In this document: one piece after another, positions 37,291 through 50,646 of the stretch
Layout: every line of letters begins with the position of its first letter
Position numbering within the stretch: the first letter of the stretch is position 1
Assembly (NCBI GenBank): GCA_013399855.1
Contig: VXAY01002192.1
Span: 372,001 to 436,000, forward strand
From: Oxyruncus cristatus
Lineage: Eukaryota; Chordata; Aves; Passeriformes; Cotingidae
Reading direction: 5' to 3'
Length of the DNA: 64,000 nucleotides
Program-made: the position numbers and the translations under genes
Notes under the pieces: model-generated
Seen by the model: the letters and a program-made list of their open reading frames with translations, nothing else
The model's database searches: none
Told to the model about the DNA's origin: nothing

Positions 37291-39130
37291 ATTTGGTAGT
37301 TTTCACTGGCTTGTGACTCATGTATTTTAAATACAATAGATATTTTTAATGATTGCTGATGGTGGAGAATACCTACACTGCTGAATCAGGTGAATTAGAG
37401 CTATTGGCAATCTATTCTGTCGGTACAAAAGCACCTCAGAATTAGTCTCTGTAGTACTTAGAAATTTTTTGACCAGCAAATCCTTATCTGTGCTGCAGCA
37501 CTGTTTGGTCAGTAATAACAGCAGAGATGTGGCCACACTGAGGTATGCAGTGATAGCCAGGTTTAAAAGGCATTTATGTCTTGCATATTTATATATACAT
37601 ACATATATAGGGAGACAAGCAGTAGGAAGGCAGCTGGGCTGGCATCTCACATGCATACTTTAAGCTTATGCATGCACACATTTAATTCACATTAATTTCT
37701 ATTTCAATAACATTTTCTGCTTCCTAGGCATATAAATTAAAATACCTGAGAATCAATGAAAGATGGATTATCTCTAATGTAAGTTCTTTTGAGGTTTAAC
37801 CAGTTATGTTTATATATTACAGACCCAGAGAACTTTGTAGTCATGTTTATGTCCCACACCACATTCAAATTCTGCATAATTTTATTGCAGAATTATATGA
37901 CATGATTTCCCCCAGCCTAGGGGCATCACAGTGTAGATACATTAAAACCCCCAAGTTTCAAGCATGCCATTCAGCTAGAATTTTGCTAGTTTCATAACTA
38001 TTTCATAGCCAAGTGTAATTTTTTAAAGTATAGAGAGGAGAAGCTTCCTGTTTACGGAGCTGGCCTTGGCACTGATTAATCGCATTGAGCTCCTCACATG
38101 GTATTTGTCAGCAGCGAGGGATCCCACATCGGGGTGTGCACAGAGGAACTGGTTGTTTTTGTAGGATGGGACAGGAACTGTCAGCTCAATGCAGTGCAGT
38201 CCTACTGCTCCTCCTGATCCAGAAACTTCTGTTGCCCAGAAACCATATTCCTTCCTTGTCTTGGAAAAGCCAGCCTAAGGAAGGAAGGAAGTGTGTGTGC
38301 ATATGTAAAAGTTATTATGAGGCATTTAAATGTTGAGGGTTTTGTCTTTGCCTGGTAAGATCTGAATTTTACTCTATGTTTTTAGTGCTAGGTGTCTATT
38401 TTAAGGAAACAAATGGTCATTTCATGTTATGAACCCACTGGAATGTTTGAAATCTAAATGTGTGAAAAGTAAGCAGCCCTAGGGATGCTGCAGTACTCCA
38501 TTTACTTCTTTCCTTTGAGCCACATTCAGTTAATTATTCATGGAGGTCCCTTAATCATGCCCATAATTATGCAAATACATCCACAGAGTGAAATCTTGGT
38601 ATTTGGTGTTGACTTTATCAGTCCTGCTTAATTTTAAGCATGTGTTTAAAAGTCCTGTTCCATTCAAAGTCAAAACTAAGAAAATAAAATTTTGCCATAT
38701 GTGCAGTATTTCTAAGTTGCTCTGTTGTTTTCTTTTCTGGCCATCCAAAATAATAATGATTTTAACTGCTCATAGCATCATACCTTAGCAGCATTTATTT
38801 GTAATGATCACTTAAACACTATTAAGCTCATTTTAGTACCACTTAATGCATAGCTTTATATTGCATTGACTTCAATGCAGTAGTGACTAATTTTTGTTGA
38901 CATTACTAAGAATAAAACTTGTTTTTACATTTCTTAGGGCTGTATGGTCTGATTCTTTCAATGTTTTTCCCTCAGTCTGTCAACAGAATATCTGTTGGCA
39001 TATTTTTTAAAAATGTCCATGAAGAGCTTTCTAATCCAGTTCTAGTACTTTATTCAACTAATTCCTCGGTTAAAAGAACCAGAAATTTTCATCCATATCT
39101 ACAAAGAAGAGTAATGTAATTCTGTTTTTA

Positions 39131-39200
39131 AAGATGGGTTTGACTTGATGATCCTTATGAGTCCCTTCCAACTTGGCGTATTCTTTGATGCTGTAAGAGC
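39131..39200 (+). repeat. CR1 3'-tip fragment, sense
   Basis: GGGTTTGACTTGATGATCC, GAGTCCCTTCCAACTTGGCG and ATTCTTTGATGCTGTAA follow the sense CR1 tail order (GGGTTGGACTAGATGATCT, GGTCCCTTCCAACC, ATTCTATGATTCTGTG). Confidence 0.8.
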
Positions 39201-41049
39201 TTTTGAAACCTGATACTGTCTTCTGGATCTTTATCCAGAAAACAAGATGTTAAAAAAAAATAAAAATAAATAAAAAAGGCATCCATCCATTGGAAAATAC
39301 AATGTCTTTACTACATTCCAGGAAACTTTGGATGTAGGTTTTGAAATGGTTTATGGATCATTTTCTGCCTTTTACCCCATGACATAGATATGTTCTCCAG
39401 CTGATATTATCATTTCTGATTACATGCAGATGGCTTTTGGGGGGTGGGGAAAGTGTTCAAGAATGTGAACCCTATGAAGAGGTAACAGTTGTATCTTCTG
39501 GTGTCCTGACTGTGAAGGGATGACCAGCATACTGATGTTTCAGTAGGAATTTCAGGAATGTTTACCATAGTGTTATAGGGAAAGTAGAAACCTAACATAA
39601 TTCAATAAACACAATATTGAGATGATTCAGATTATTTTCCCCAAGGGGAATACTTAAGAATCTTTTAAGCCAGTTCACTTTGAAGGATATATTTACGGCT
39701 GCTAACAGAATGAAAACAAAGTATCCCCATAGCAGAGAACAATTCCTTGTGTCTGAAGGTGTAACAGGTCTGGATTTGGTTTTATAGGTGAGTCAAAAAA
39801 GTTTATTTACTTCATAGGTTAGCTGTAGGAAGAAAGCTGATCAATACTTTTATTTACTAGTAAGGATTTCTACTTTATGATAGAGATCTTTGATGTAATT
39901 TGATACCCACGAAGCTTGCAACAAATGGTACAGATCTTGATGGGATCAGTTCACTGTTTAGTGGCATTTTTGTTTCTAATTGACAGTGATCTACAGCTGT
40001 AAGAGGAATCATCAGTAATGCACAGCATAATTCTGGATTCTAAAATCAATCAGGTTTGGACCCCTTCTAGTTTTGTTTTGATTTTAGGAGTTTCCCTTTC
40101 TTTAAGAAGCAATGTAGGAATTTCAGGGAAATACCGGATCATGTAAGGCAGAGTGTGCAGGACGAAGTAACTGGAAATGGCCTCCTTCTGAAATAATCAG
40201 TAGTGAATTACTCATACCTCTAATGTATCTACTTAAATCTCTCAGTAAGATCTGAGTAGAGGCTGAGTGCTTAGAGGAATGATAAAGAACAAAATTATAT
40301 GGTACTGTGGACTCAGGTTGAATGAGGGGGTCCCAAAGCTGCTTGCTGGGTGAAGGAGTTTTTGGTTTTTCCTAGTTTTCATACCACCTGGCACTGCTCT
40401 CTTTCTTTAAGCCAGGCATTCTTACCTTCCTGAAGGATGAATTTTAGTATTAGTGGATTAATACATCTATTAAAATGATCTAATTTAGCTATCAAATTAC
40501 TGGTGTGGTCAGGTGACTGCTTAGTTGTCAAATGATTCCCCGTTGGGTTAAACATTACAGCAGGTAATTAAAATTCTCAGGGATTGCCACTGTAGTATCA
40601 TTTTATTCTGAACAGAACTGTTTTCAAACATGTTACTATTGAGTATTTGCTGTCAGACACTCCACTGACTTCTGTACTGATGTTTACATGATTTGGAGGA
40701 AGAAGTTTTATTCTTCAATTAATCATGAAGAGAGCAATTTCAGTAAATCTGAATTCTCTTTATTATAAAACTCTACTTGATCATATTTGGATCTATTATG
40801 TCTAGAGTGCAGGTCAAACTCAGTTGCTGTCTTTTTATATAAATTATACTGTAATGCTGCAGGCAGTTTCAAAGCATTTGTATTGAGCTGTTACTTTAAT
40901 ATCTGCTAATATAAATGAGTGAGAAAACCAAACTTTGTCCAACTGTGACTCTAGAACTGCTTGTGGTGAAATGGTTTACTTTCCATATAGGACCTCTCAC
41001 CTGTGCAAAATGAAGACCAAAATATCCCTTATTCATCTGTAATGACAGA

Positions 41050-41300
41050 TCTTGGAATGGTTTGGGCTGGGAGGGATCATCTAGTTCCAGCTTCCCTGAC
41101 ATGGGCAGGGACACCTTGCATAAGAGCAAGTTGCTCAAAACCGCATCCAGTCTGATCCTGAACACTTCCAGGGATGGGGCATCTAAACTTCTCTGAGGAA
41201 TGTGTTCCAGCACCTCACCACTCTCATAGTGAAGAATTTCTTCCTTTAGTCTAATCCTTTGTCCTATCACTCCATGCCCTTGTAGAATTTCCTTTCTAGC
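41050..41300 (-). repeat. CR1 3'-end fragment, antisense
   Basis: CTTGGAATGGTTTGGGCTGGGAGGGATCATCTAGTTCCAG, then GACATGGGCAGGGACACCTT, CTTCCAGGGATGGGGCATCTA, GTGTTCCAGCACCTCACCA and AATCCTTTGTCCTATCACT, in reversed CR1 order. A 124-codon minus-strand frame at 40896-41270 runs across it and is derived from this repeat. Confidence 0.92.
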
Positions 41301-44300
41301 TTTCTTGTAGCCACTTTAGGACTCAGTTTTGTAGTGGTGTCACTTAAGTCTCCGTTTCAGCTCTCAGGTAAAAGTCCAAGTAAATAAAGCCATCACAGTA
41401 CCTTGGGCATGTTGCCATAGTTGCCATGCTGGGCAGTTCAGGCCAGTGACTAAGAATGAAACCTTCAGCATTTTCTTCAGGAAGGTTAAAAAGGAAGTTG
41501 CTATCTTGGTAATAGAGAATTAATTTTTAAATAATGTAACAGAACACTGGAGAAGAAGAGATATAAATCAGAATTTAAAGTGGTCATTTGACAAAACTGT
41601 GTTTCCTCTCGAAACATACAAAACTTGCACTGCACAGCACATGCAAATGGTTATTTAAAACATCAGCAACTGATAAAGAAATCTGCTAAATTTATATAAA
41701 GTGGAAAGTGAAATGATTTTCATAAATTCAGGCTTTTACATATGGTGTTTTGTCCATTTCTCTTGCCAGTAGGCATCAGTGCTGGGAGTCACTGAGCTGT
41801 GGCTGGTTCCCTTTGCTGTCAGCTCACACTCCCTGTGCGAAGAGGAGCCCACACAGAGACTACAGGGCTTTTCCAAGCAGGTAGCAGTTTAGGAGCATGA
41901 ATTGAGTGCTGTGAGGTAGCACTGCATTGCAGAATATTTTGCATACGTGCTGTGCTACAGCCCTCAGCACTGGTAGCAGGGGGTCAGGTTCTCTGCTGGA
42001 ATAAACTGGCGTATCTCTTTTCAGTCAGCACTGTGGCACCAGTTTACAGCAGCAGGGAATATAAGATAACAGTTTCGAAAGCCTCTTATAATCCATAAAT
42101 AACTTTTGAAGGATGAAAGATGGAAAAATGTTATGTTTGCCTAAGTAGATCATTTACTCCCTAAAAAGGATGCAGATGGTATTGTCACATAATTTGGACC
42201 TGAATATTAAATTTAATGTTTTCATGGACAAATGAACATAGAAACCTACCCTTTTCTTTATATTTCTATTGAAATAGTATCATCCAAGATGAATATACAC
42301 AAGAGAAAAGGACTAAGTTTACTCAATGCCATCCTAATGCCATTATAGGAGCTATTGAAGCAGGAAGTGCATTAGTGTTATTTTAGTGTTATTCTCAAGA
42401 TAAGTTTTATTTTGGTATTATTCTGAAGAATCGTAATTGGTTGAATGTTTCAGTCTTGGTCTGTATTGCAGTTCTGAATAAAATTTTGGGAAGGATTTTC
42501 AAGAAAAATTGGGACTGGCCTAACAAATTAAAAGTTATAGGTTGAATTCAATAAAAGGATCAAACACTTCATAAAATGTCACCCATCAATCTGTCTGGTC
42601 ACTGTGAGGTAAAAATTCTCATTGTTACTTGGGCTACTCCATAATGACCCTTCTCAACTCCTTGCTTTTTCCCTTTTCCTCCTGTTAACATCGTGGTGTG
42701 CTCCTTCTCATTTTCTCTTACTTTGGAAATAATTCTTTTTATTTCCTGTCTGTGAAATAACATGGGTTGTCTTCCTTGGCCAGCTGTCTTACTCTGCTCC
42801 AAACTTCGGCTCTCCCTTGTTTGCTCTCAGTCCTTCTTTCTCTATTTGTATCTGTTTAAACTTCCCAAAGTTTTGAAGTGCTGTTTTCAATAGGTGTGAC
42901 TGTTGGACTTGCCTACTGCGGCACAGCACCTCATTTGTCATACACCAGAGGAATCAATGCCTGTGAAGTGATACTCATTTATTTTTGTTTCCCTTCAACA
43001 CTCACAGAATTTCCACTGTCCTTTATTTACCATCTATGCTATATCTACCTAGTCTTGGTGATGTGCAGAACATTATTAGTCTCATTTTCTTCCATTGTTA
43101 AACTGTATAAAAGCAAGCTTTGTTTGTGTGAGCAAGTGGAGGTAATTCACAGAGCCTTGCACTTGGCTTCAGTGTGTCCAGAAAACAAGAAGATGTAACA
43201 CGGACAATCAGTTTTCCATGGGCTCAGACCTCTTTGTTTTTGTTCCTTGACATCAGTTCATGTTGGAAATTCAGATCTACTCCTATAGAGTGATGGTTCT
43301 CTAACCTCTCCCCTGCTCAGTGGTTTTTTTTTAATTTTTATTTTACGATATTTTTTTCTCTCTTTATAATATGATGCTGAAAATTCTTATAGATTGTACT
43401 TCCTGCAATTGTTCAGCTTAATGAATTACTGCAAAATGCGGTCATTTAAATACAGAAAACGTTTCCATCTATGTTATGTAAAACCCCATATTATATTTGC
43501 TTTATGCATGTTAGAATGATTGGAATGGAGACTTTGATTGGTGTAAAACTGTGTAATAAAACACTCTTTAATGGTGTTTGCCTTGCCAAAATTGGAGACA
43601 ACCATCAAAATTCTGCTTCAAAGTTTGTACTGTTACCTCATCATACCTTGGTAATAGTTACCCTGATTAGAGGGAAGCAAGGCTGTGAATGCAAAATAAA
43701 ATAAGTTTCTAACAGATACCTTAAGTTTACTAAGTTCAATATGCTCCTGTATGTTTTTAATAAAAATTTGTTTTAGTATTTGTCATGTTTATTAGTTCAT
43801 TCTGTCACACTATGTTCATACTAATTTAATTAAAATATAGCTTCCTCTGAAAAACAGATTAGGTGTTAAGCACGTGTCCCAGCAATAGGTATGCAGATAG
43901 CAAAGGAAATCAGTGGTTTAATTTGTAAGATAAGGTCTTGTTGTTTTTCTAGTAAAGAAAATAATACATATGACCACTTCGGTATCTTGAGTAAATGGTA
44001 ATTTATTTGTGGAGGATACCTTTACAAAAAGTAATTGCTCCAATAAACACTAATGAGTGGTATGTTTATCTTAAAAGTTGCATGAACAGTTCTTGCGGGT
44101 GCTAGGGCCAGCCTGAGGTCTAAGTGTTAATCTAAAACACAATGCTTTAAGATTTGGTTCCTGGTGTCAGGAGGAGTTCTTCAATATTTATTGAACATTC
44201 TTTCATGGTTTCCATCCCATTTCTTTAGCATTTTATTGCTTGCTCTCACAAATTATCCAGGCTTCACTAGTCAAATGAAAGATTGGGTGAAACATTCAGG

Positions 44301-44338
44301 CTTTAAGCATTATGTCTTTAGGGGATGCCCATAGTAGA
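41301..44338. other. intron sequence without recognised features
   Basis: AT-rich intron. Open frames up to about 106 codons (42878-43198, plus strand) have no domain or repeat signature that I can identify. Confidence 0.5.
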
Positions 44339-44422
44339 CCCACCGTAAGCCTTGGTTTTCAGCCTTACAGTTCTATCTAACCCACCTTAAGTCTTGGGTT
44401 TTAACCTTACAGTTCTATCTAA
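44339..44422. repeat. 42-bp tandem duplication, two units
   Basis: Units at 44339-44380 and 44381-44422 both begin CCCACC and end TTACAGTTCTATCTAA, with a handful of differences in the middle. A local duplication old enough to have diverged somewhat. Confidence 0.9.
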
Positions 44423-47400
44423 ACAGTTTCAAGTGGCGTCATTCAGTTTTAAGAAATTATTGTCTTTTGCTATAAGAACAAAACAGTCAAATTATTTATT
44501 AAATTTCCAGAATTAGACTTCTGATTACATGCACCATTTTAACAGCTAATCCTTCTGAGTAATTGAGTTGTGGAGTTGCTTTCGTCCTGTCAGAAGATAA
44601 AACTTTCCAAGGGTTGCTTCATCTAAGCAGAATTTACTCAGTCACAACTGCTGCTCCTCCCACCAGGCTGTGTGTGTGTCTGCAGTGGAAAAAGGACATG
44701 GCACATAAAGTGTAAAACACTTGGCCCAATATGCTGGTTGTACTTAGGGTATTTGGTGGAGATGCAGAGGACTTAACATGACCCTGAGCTATCTCTCCTG
44801 AACTGTGTGGTTGGCTGTACTTTATGCTTTGTGCCTTTTCATATGCTTTGATATCGACACTGACCTGTCAGTATTTTCTCCCGCTTTGCTTTCCTTCCTC
44901 TTGATACTTTCTTATGATGTTACTGCATTTTCATGTGTTTAAAAACTAGTTGTTTCTCCTTACTGCTAACATTAAGCTGCATGGTGATGTGTCACACAGC
45001 TGAAATGAGCACCATCTTCAGAGGAAGAGGTGAATTTTTTTCTAGCCCCTCGTTCAATCTCCAGATAATTCCTTGTCGTTATCCTGCAAAAGGTCCAGTT
45101 CTGAAAATTCTTGACCACAAGAGTTTATACAAGGGGTTCATTAGAGATTGTCCGTAGATATCCTGCTACCACCTCCTAGAGTAAATGGTCCAGGGGAAGA
45201 AGACACAGTGCAGGTAGAGCAGTGGCTTTTACCTCCCGTTCCTTCATGACATATAATCACAAGTTACCTTTTCACATAATTTCTTACTTGTTCATGAGTA
45301 ATTTGGAGGCCTTGTATATGAGCAGATCTTGGGTCAGACTTCAAAGTCACTCCCTGACAAGTGAACAAGTGTATATACTGAGCTCAAATACTCAGTCACC
45401 TGTTGTGACCAGAGCAGTTTGGAGTTTAGACATGTAAGCCTTTCCTTTTGAAATTTGGAAAGTACAAAAGCATGCAGTCATTTGAGGGTACTGCCGGAAA
45501 ATCTGGCCTCTAGTATCTTTTTGAATCATCCAGTAAAACCAAGTCTATGATTTTTGGATTCTTTAATGATGGGCTAGATTTTGTGAATTGCCAGCCTAAA
45601 GTCTGCTTGTATAACTGCTATGCCTTTTTTTCTGCTTAAGAATTTCCCTTGCATACACAGCAGAAAAAACAAACAAACACAATTCTCTGTTATTTCCCTG
45701 AAAACCAAAGTCCTCTTTCCTAGCAAGATTAACTTGTCGACTAATCTTAGAGCAAACACTTCATTTTAATCTATCATTGTTTTCTGCCTGTGGTTTTAGC
45801 AGAGGTCAGAAAAAGAGACTCATTAAAGTGATGGCGCATTTGTTTTTCCGAAAGCACATCAGAAGATTAATGCTTTGCCAAAGAAAATAAAGAAATACTG
45901 TATTTCTTTTAATACACTTCAACTAAATAAAGTCTTAAAATCACATGTCTTGGCGCAGATGGGGTGTTTGCAGTGTAAGGTACAAGTCATGTAATTTCTA
46001 CTATCTGAAAACTGCTTAAATGAGCTGTCCTTCAGCCATGGCATGTATTCCACACCTGAGGTGAAGTCACTCTGGTCCCTTCTCTGATGTAGAGCCATTG
46101 GAGAGCTGACTGCCAGTGTGTTTGTGCAAGTCTGTTTGCTTATACAAAGAACCCATTTAAGCTTCTCCACCCAAGAAATTCATGTTGATTTTGGATAATC
46201 CCTGGGCGATTTTATTCTGTAAAATAAAGAAATAAATCTTCCAAACTTGTGATGCAGCCCAGTTCTCACATATTTTGGACTATGAGAAGCGTAGCATTTG
46301 TGTTGGGGAAACATGAAGTGACACAAGGCGTGGGCAACTGTATGTTTGTCCAGATGCAAAATAGGATACGTATTTCAATATAGGGTTACTGGAGTTTCAC
46401 CTTACGAGTGTGGGGTCAGGCCATGATGAGAGCTTTGCATGTGGATCACCAAACCCCACACTGCACACTTATCCTCCAGTGTGGCTCTCCGGGACTAGTG
46501 CCGGGGTGATTGGGTTTGGCAGCAAACCAGTATATCAGAAGGAAAGGTTGTATTAAACAGCTGAAACAATTCTCTGGAGTCAGCCTTGGCTGTCTGGACT
46601 CGTAGCCTCAGAGGGATGTATGTGTATGTAACACAGGCCAGTAGCCATGGGAACTGGAGCATCCTTGCTCTGAGTGGTGTGAAATGCGCTGTGCTGAGGA
46701 TGATGTGGAACGGGTGTCCATCGTCATCATCGATCACGACTCACCTGTCCAATTAAAAATTGCTTGTGCAATCTCTGCTCTCCCCAGCTCCCATAAGGGA
46801 ACACTAGTGCACGGGCTTGAGCTGAGTATGCTCAAGTCCTAAACTCAAGCATTAGTAATTTTTAGTATTTGAGGTAACTGTCCAGTTGTCATCAAATTTC
46901 CTGCATACAGATTTAAGTCCCAACAGCCTTTGTGATTTGATAAATACTGTTCACAGCCCTACGCAGTTCACTCATAGTTGTTGCTTTCTCCAAGAAAGTG
47001 CAAAACCAGCTCCCATCTGAAGTGGATCTATGATTCTATGTGACTTTCTCTTACAGTAGTTTTTCAGTGCATTTCAGTCTTTTTAATGTATATATAGTAT
47101 CGATGGATGCTTTCTTCCACATCTGTTTTTCACACAGGGAACTGTTGCAGAGCACATTAAAAGAAACCAAGTGGGAAGTCACACCCAATACTTGGTTAGG
47201 GCTGTGGGTGCACCATCTCTGTCAGCTGCTCCTGAGTTGTTAAAGGTGTGTGGCATTTGCCAGGAACCTAGATGCCATCTCTAGGACCATGGATCAGTAA
47301 TGAGCCAGTCCCCATCACGTGTCTGAACCGTGCTGCCAGGAGATTTAGCTTATTTCAGACTAAACCTGCATCACAAGTCAGCCTGCATGGAGTATAAAAA

Positions 47401-48502
47401 TCAGTTTTAAATTGGAGTATGAAATTGAATTCTGAGATAATAGTACAGATTTAAGAGATTGTGCTATTAGTGCCACTACATCTCCTTTAGGTTAGCTAGA
47501 GGCATACATTCCTTCATGCTTTCTGCCTCTTTCTTACTTACTTTAGTATTTCTTCTCACAATCCTTTCAGTGGAGTAGTCCAGCTTAAACTGGAGTGGTT
47601 TATCCTCAACGTAGCATTTAGTTTAGTGAGGAGAGCATTTTTCTAGCAGATGAAGGAGGTGTGAACCCCCTTAGATTGTGGAACTTGAGATCCATGTCAC
47701 CCACCTCATGAACAAGAGTTAAAGATGCGCGAATTGCTGTATATTCTTACAGACACCGGTTCAACTTTGTCTTGTTGACTGGCCAGGAAGCAATTATCCA
47801 AGTTCTCATCATAAGGGATTGCCCAAGCTCCCTTAGGAGGTCCCTGGCAGAACAGTGATCCAGTTGCACAGTAACCTAGAACCATGAAGCTCTAACTTGA
47901 TCTTCTTTGTGGCTGAATTGACAGTGATAAGAACCTGCATAGATAGGGGTAGTTTGTGTAGGTGCTAGTGCTCCGTGTTGACACAGGCATTTCCTGGTTT
48001 TCCTCATTCCATGGGACATTTTTGTGCATGTTTATTTTAAGACAGGAGATTTTGAATATCTGAAAGTTTTAGTGCTTGATGACATACATGACAGTTTGTC
48101 TTCTGTGAGGAGGGACTCTTATTCCTGGGCAGTATTGCTGTTGTAGGTCCTGATTGCTCAGTGTGAAGTTGGATTGATTTAGGCTGATCCAATGCCCTGA
48201 GTTTGGTCTTGTTCTTAATGAAGGCGATCACAATACTGGATGATGTGCCATGAAGCTGTGCCATGATGTGTTTCCTTATCTTTCCCTGGTTCCCAAGGCT
48301 TCACATCCCGTGCATGTAATTCATCAGTCTATATTTGCCAGTGGTGGTAACTTTAAATTATTAAGTCTGGTGGTTTGAGTTGTGGGGGGAGTTTTTAAAT
48401 TAATATGTGTATTTTTTTCAGTGTTTTACAAAGAAATGATGGGGAGGAATATTTGACACTTCTATCATTGAACCAAAGGACTTCTTTTCTTTTATGTTTC
48501 AG
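44423..48502. other. intron sequence up to the third LDAH coding exon
   Basis: Mostly unclassified. The stretch 46390-46750 has more CpG and GC than its surroundings but no open frame with domain signal and no recognised repeat. A short CTATGATTCTATG near 47029-47041 resembles a CR1 terminus but has no supporting CR1 body. Confidence 0.5.
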
Positions 48503-48672
48503 ACACAGATATTAAGGAGCTAGAGGATGTTTTTGGACTGAACGGACAAGTAGAACATAAGCTGAACTTCCTCAAAAAGAATGTATCAAAAGATATAAAG
48601 CTGGTACTGATTGCTCATTCTATTGGTTGCTACATCACCCTGGAGATGATGAAGCGAGCATCAGAACTTCAG
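48503..48672 (+). CDS. LDAH: LDAH third coding exon (residues 97-153), catalytic serine elbow
   Basis: The acceptor is TTTATGTTTCAG ending at 48502, and the donor is CAG|GTACCT after 48672. Length is 170 nt. Two bases complete Asp97, then 56 full codons follow, so the downstream intron is phase 0. FGLNGQVEHKLNFL (107-120) matches the human LDAH block that reads YGLNGQIEHKLAFL. The strand-nucleophile-helix segment is LVLIAHSIG (130-138), with Ser136 as the expected catalytic nucleophile. Human LDAH has GHSIG here, so the first Gly of GXSXG is Ala134 in this bird. Ala is accepted at this place in some lipases (AHSMG in Bacillus subtilis lipase A). The acidic and histidine members of the triad are not in this exon. 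Together the three exons give 153 residues, about half of the usual length of around 325. Confidence 0.93.
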
Positions 48673-50353
48673 GTACCTCAACCTTCTCAAATGGGAGCTA
48701 CATTATTAACAAAGTAGAGCATGTGCTGAGCCTGTGGGTAAGACCAAGGTTTTCCTTTGGGAATTCTGCTGTACACAAACTTTCAATTAAAATGAAACAA
48801 AAAGTTAATGGCTAATCCTAATATAATATAGTAGTTTGATGTAAAAATATGTTCTGAGCCTGAACTTGGCCCTTTAGTGCCCTTGGAATATAAATAATTA
48901 ATAACACTGATAAATATATTTAGGACTTTCTTGTTCTCATCTTTAAGTAATTTTTAAATAGATCACTAGATATTTGGCAATTATATTATGTATTACACCA
49001 AAAATTAAGACTGGTTATGGTTTTAATAGTGGTTTCTTATCTTGAGGCGAGCAGATTGCTGGCTGGACATGGGGAAATGTATGGAAATGACTATTGATAT
49101 AAATTGTGATGAGTACTATGAGAGATGTTTTTAAGATTTAATACATATGCCAATATCATTGCTTCTGCAACTCAGTTTGGTAACTCAGTGAGAGCTGTTA
49201 CTACTACTTCTGTGTATCTGAACATTTTCCTTTGTCCCTGTGAAGCAGTAAGAAGGGTGAGGCAGGACCATGTCCATGCCCCTCTGGAAATGGCAAACTG
49301 TTAGTGCTCAGTAATAACTCACTCAGTAATAATTCATCAGTGGATGATGAATGAAGAATACAGGAATTTTATTCTTAAACATTTACTAAATCATTGCCTC
49401 TTCCTTTACATTATAAAATCCTCAGTGGAAGGAAGTGCCGTGTTAGCATAAAGTCTGTGGTTAATATATGCATGTGGTTAATATATGCATATCCACTTCT
49501 CCACAGCCATTTCCACTGCACATCTAACTCTTTTTTTACTTTAAAGGAAATAGCAACTAAAAATGTGAAACATGAGGATATATTTCCACAGGCATATTTC
49601 ACTTTGTGATTATAAACAAGGGCATTTTTTTTTTATTACTATTACTATTTACTTTTATTACTATTTTATCTTTTCAGGAAGGAGTGTTCTAGAAAATACC
49701 ATATACAGTAATTTGTCCAAAAATACCAACTTTGGTCAAAATGTGTACAGTCTTTATTGCTCAAATGATTTTATCAGGTTTCAGTTAAACTATAAATTGT
49801 AGAGTAACTATTTTACACCTGGTTCATTGGACGCTGGCAGCTTGCTATTCATTAGTGTTTTGAAACACAGGGATCTTTGGGATACTCTTAGGCTGCATGG
49901 TGCACTGTGTGCATAAAGTTATTATATGACAAGCTACATTTAAGATGCATTTAACAATAGAAAATATTTGTGTAAGCCAGAGTATTGTGCAACCTTTGTC
50001 CCTTTGCCAAAAATAAGTTAACTCTTAGGTTTTATAACATATGAAGTGTGATAATAAGAAACTTGTGTTTCCATCTCTCCCTTTATTTTTACTGGAATAT
50101 TTGATTCCCACAAGATTTTGAGCACATATGTGTATTTTAGTAGCTAGATCATTTTATTTTATTTTTGTGTAGTTCTTATGTGATATTCTTTCATTACATG
50201 AATTTTCATTTAGGTCCTAAATTCACTGCTTTAAGAGTCTTTCATTGCTTACGGTTTATTATTCTGAGCTAGAGGTTAATGTGTTGTATTTATTGTTCAA
50301 ATAATCCAGTAAATATTTATATTTGGAATGTATGTTTAGCAGATTTGATTTTT
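48673..50353. other. LDAH intron after the third coding exon, first part
   Basis: Phase 0 intron starting GTACCT. AT-rich. It contains a 17-bp tandem pair at 49456 and a TTATTACTATTAC-type low-complexity run near 49630-49670. No exon recognised. Confidence 0.7.
49456..49489. repeat. 17-bp perfect tandem pair
   Basis: TGTGGTTAATATATGCA occurs twice in direct succession (49456-49472 and 49473-49489). Confidence 0.9.
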
Positions 50354-50590
50354 AGAATCATAGAGTCATAGAATCGTTAAGTTTGGGAAAGACCTCTGAG
50401 GTCATTGAGTCCAACTGTTGACCCAGCACTGCCTTGTTCACCACTAAACCCTGTCCCCACAATACCATATCCACATGTTTTATGAGCAATTCCAGGGTTG
50501 GTGATTCCACCAGTTCCCTGGGCAGTCTGTTCCAATGCCTGACCCCCTTTCAGTAAAGAAATCTTTGTTGCACAGTTTAAAGCCCTGCCA
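50354..50590 (-). repeat. CR1 3'-end fragment, antisense (first of a close pair)
   Basis: AGAATCATAGAGTCATAGAA, CAACTGTTGACCCAGCACTG, CCACTAAACCCTGTCCCC, ATTCCAGGGTTGGTGATTCC, GGCAGTCTGTTCCAATGCCT and CCTTTCAGTAAAGAAAT, in reversed CR1 order. Confidence 0.93.
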
Positions 50591-50646
50591 TAGTCTAGCC
50601 AAATACAGACTAGATTGTTCCTCTCTTAGTTCAGCTGTTGGTTTTC

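Noticed and set aside
40896..41270. 124-codon minus-strand open frame
   Set aside because: It overlaps an antisense CR1 fragment and is explained by it.
47029..47041. CTATGATTCTATG resembling a CR1 terminus
   Set aside because: No CR1 body precedes it, and the motif is short enough to occur by chance.
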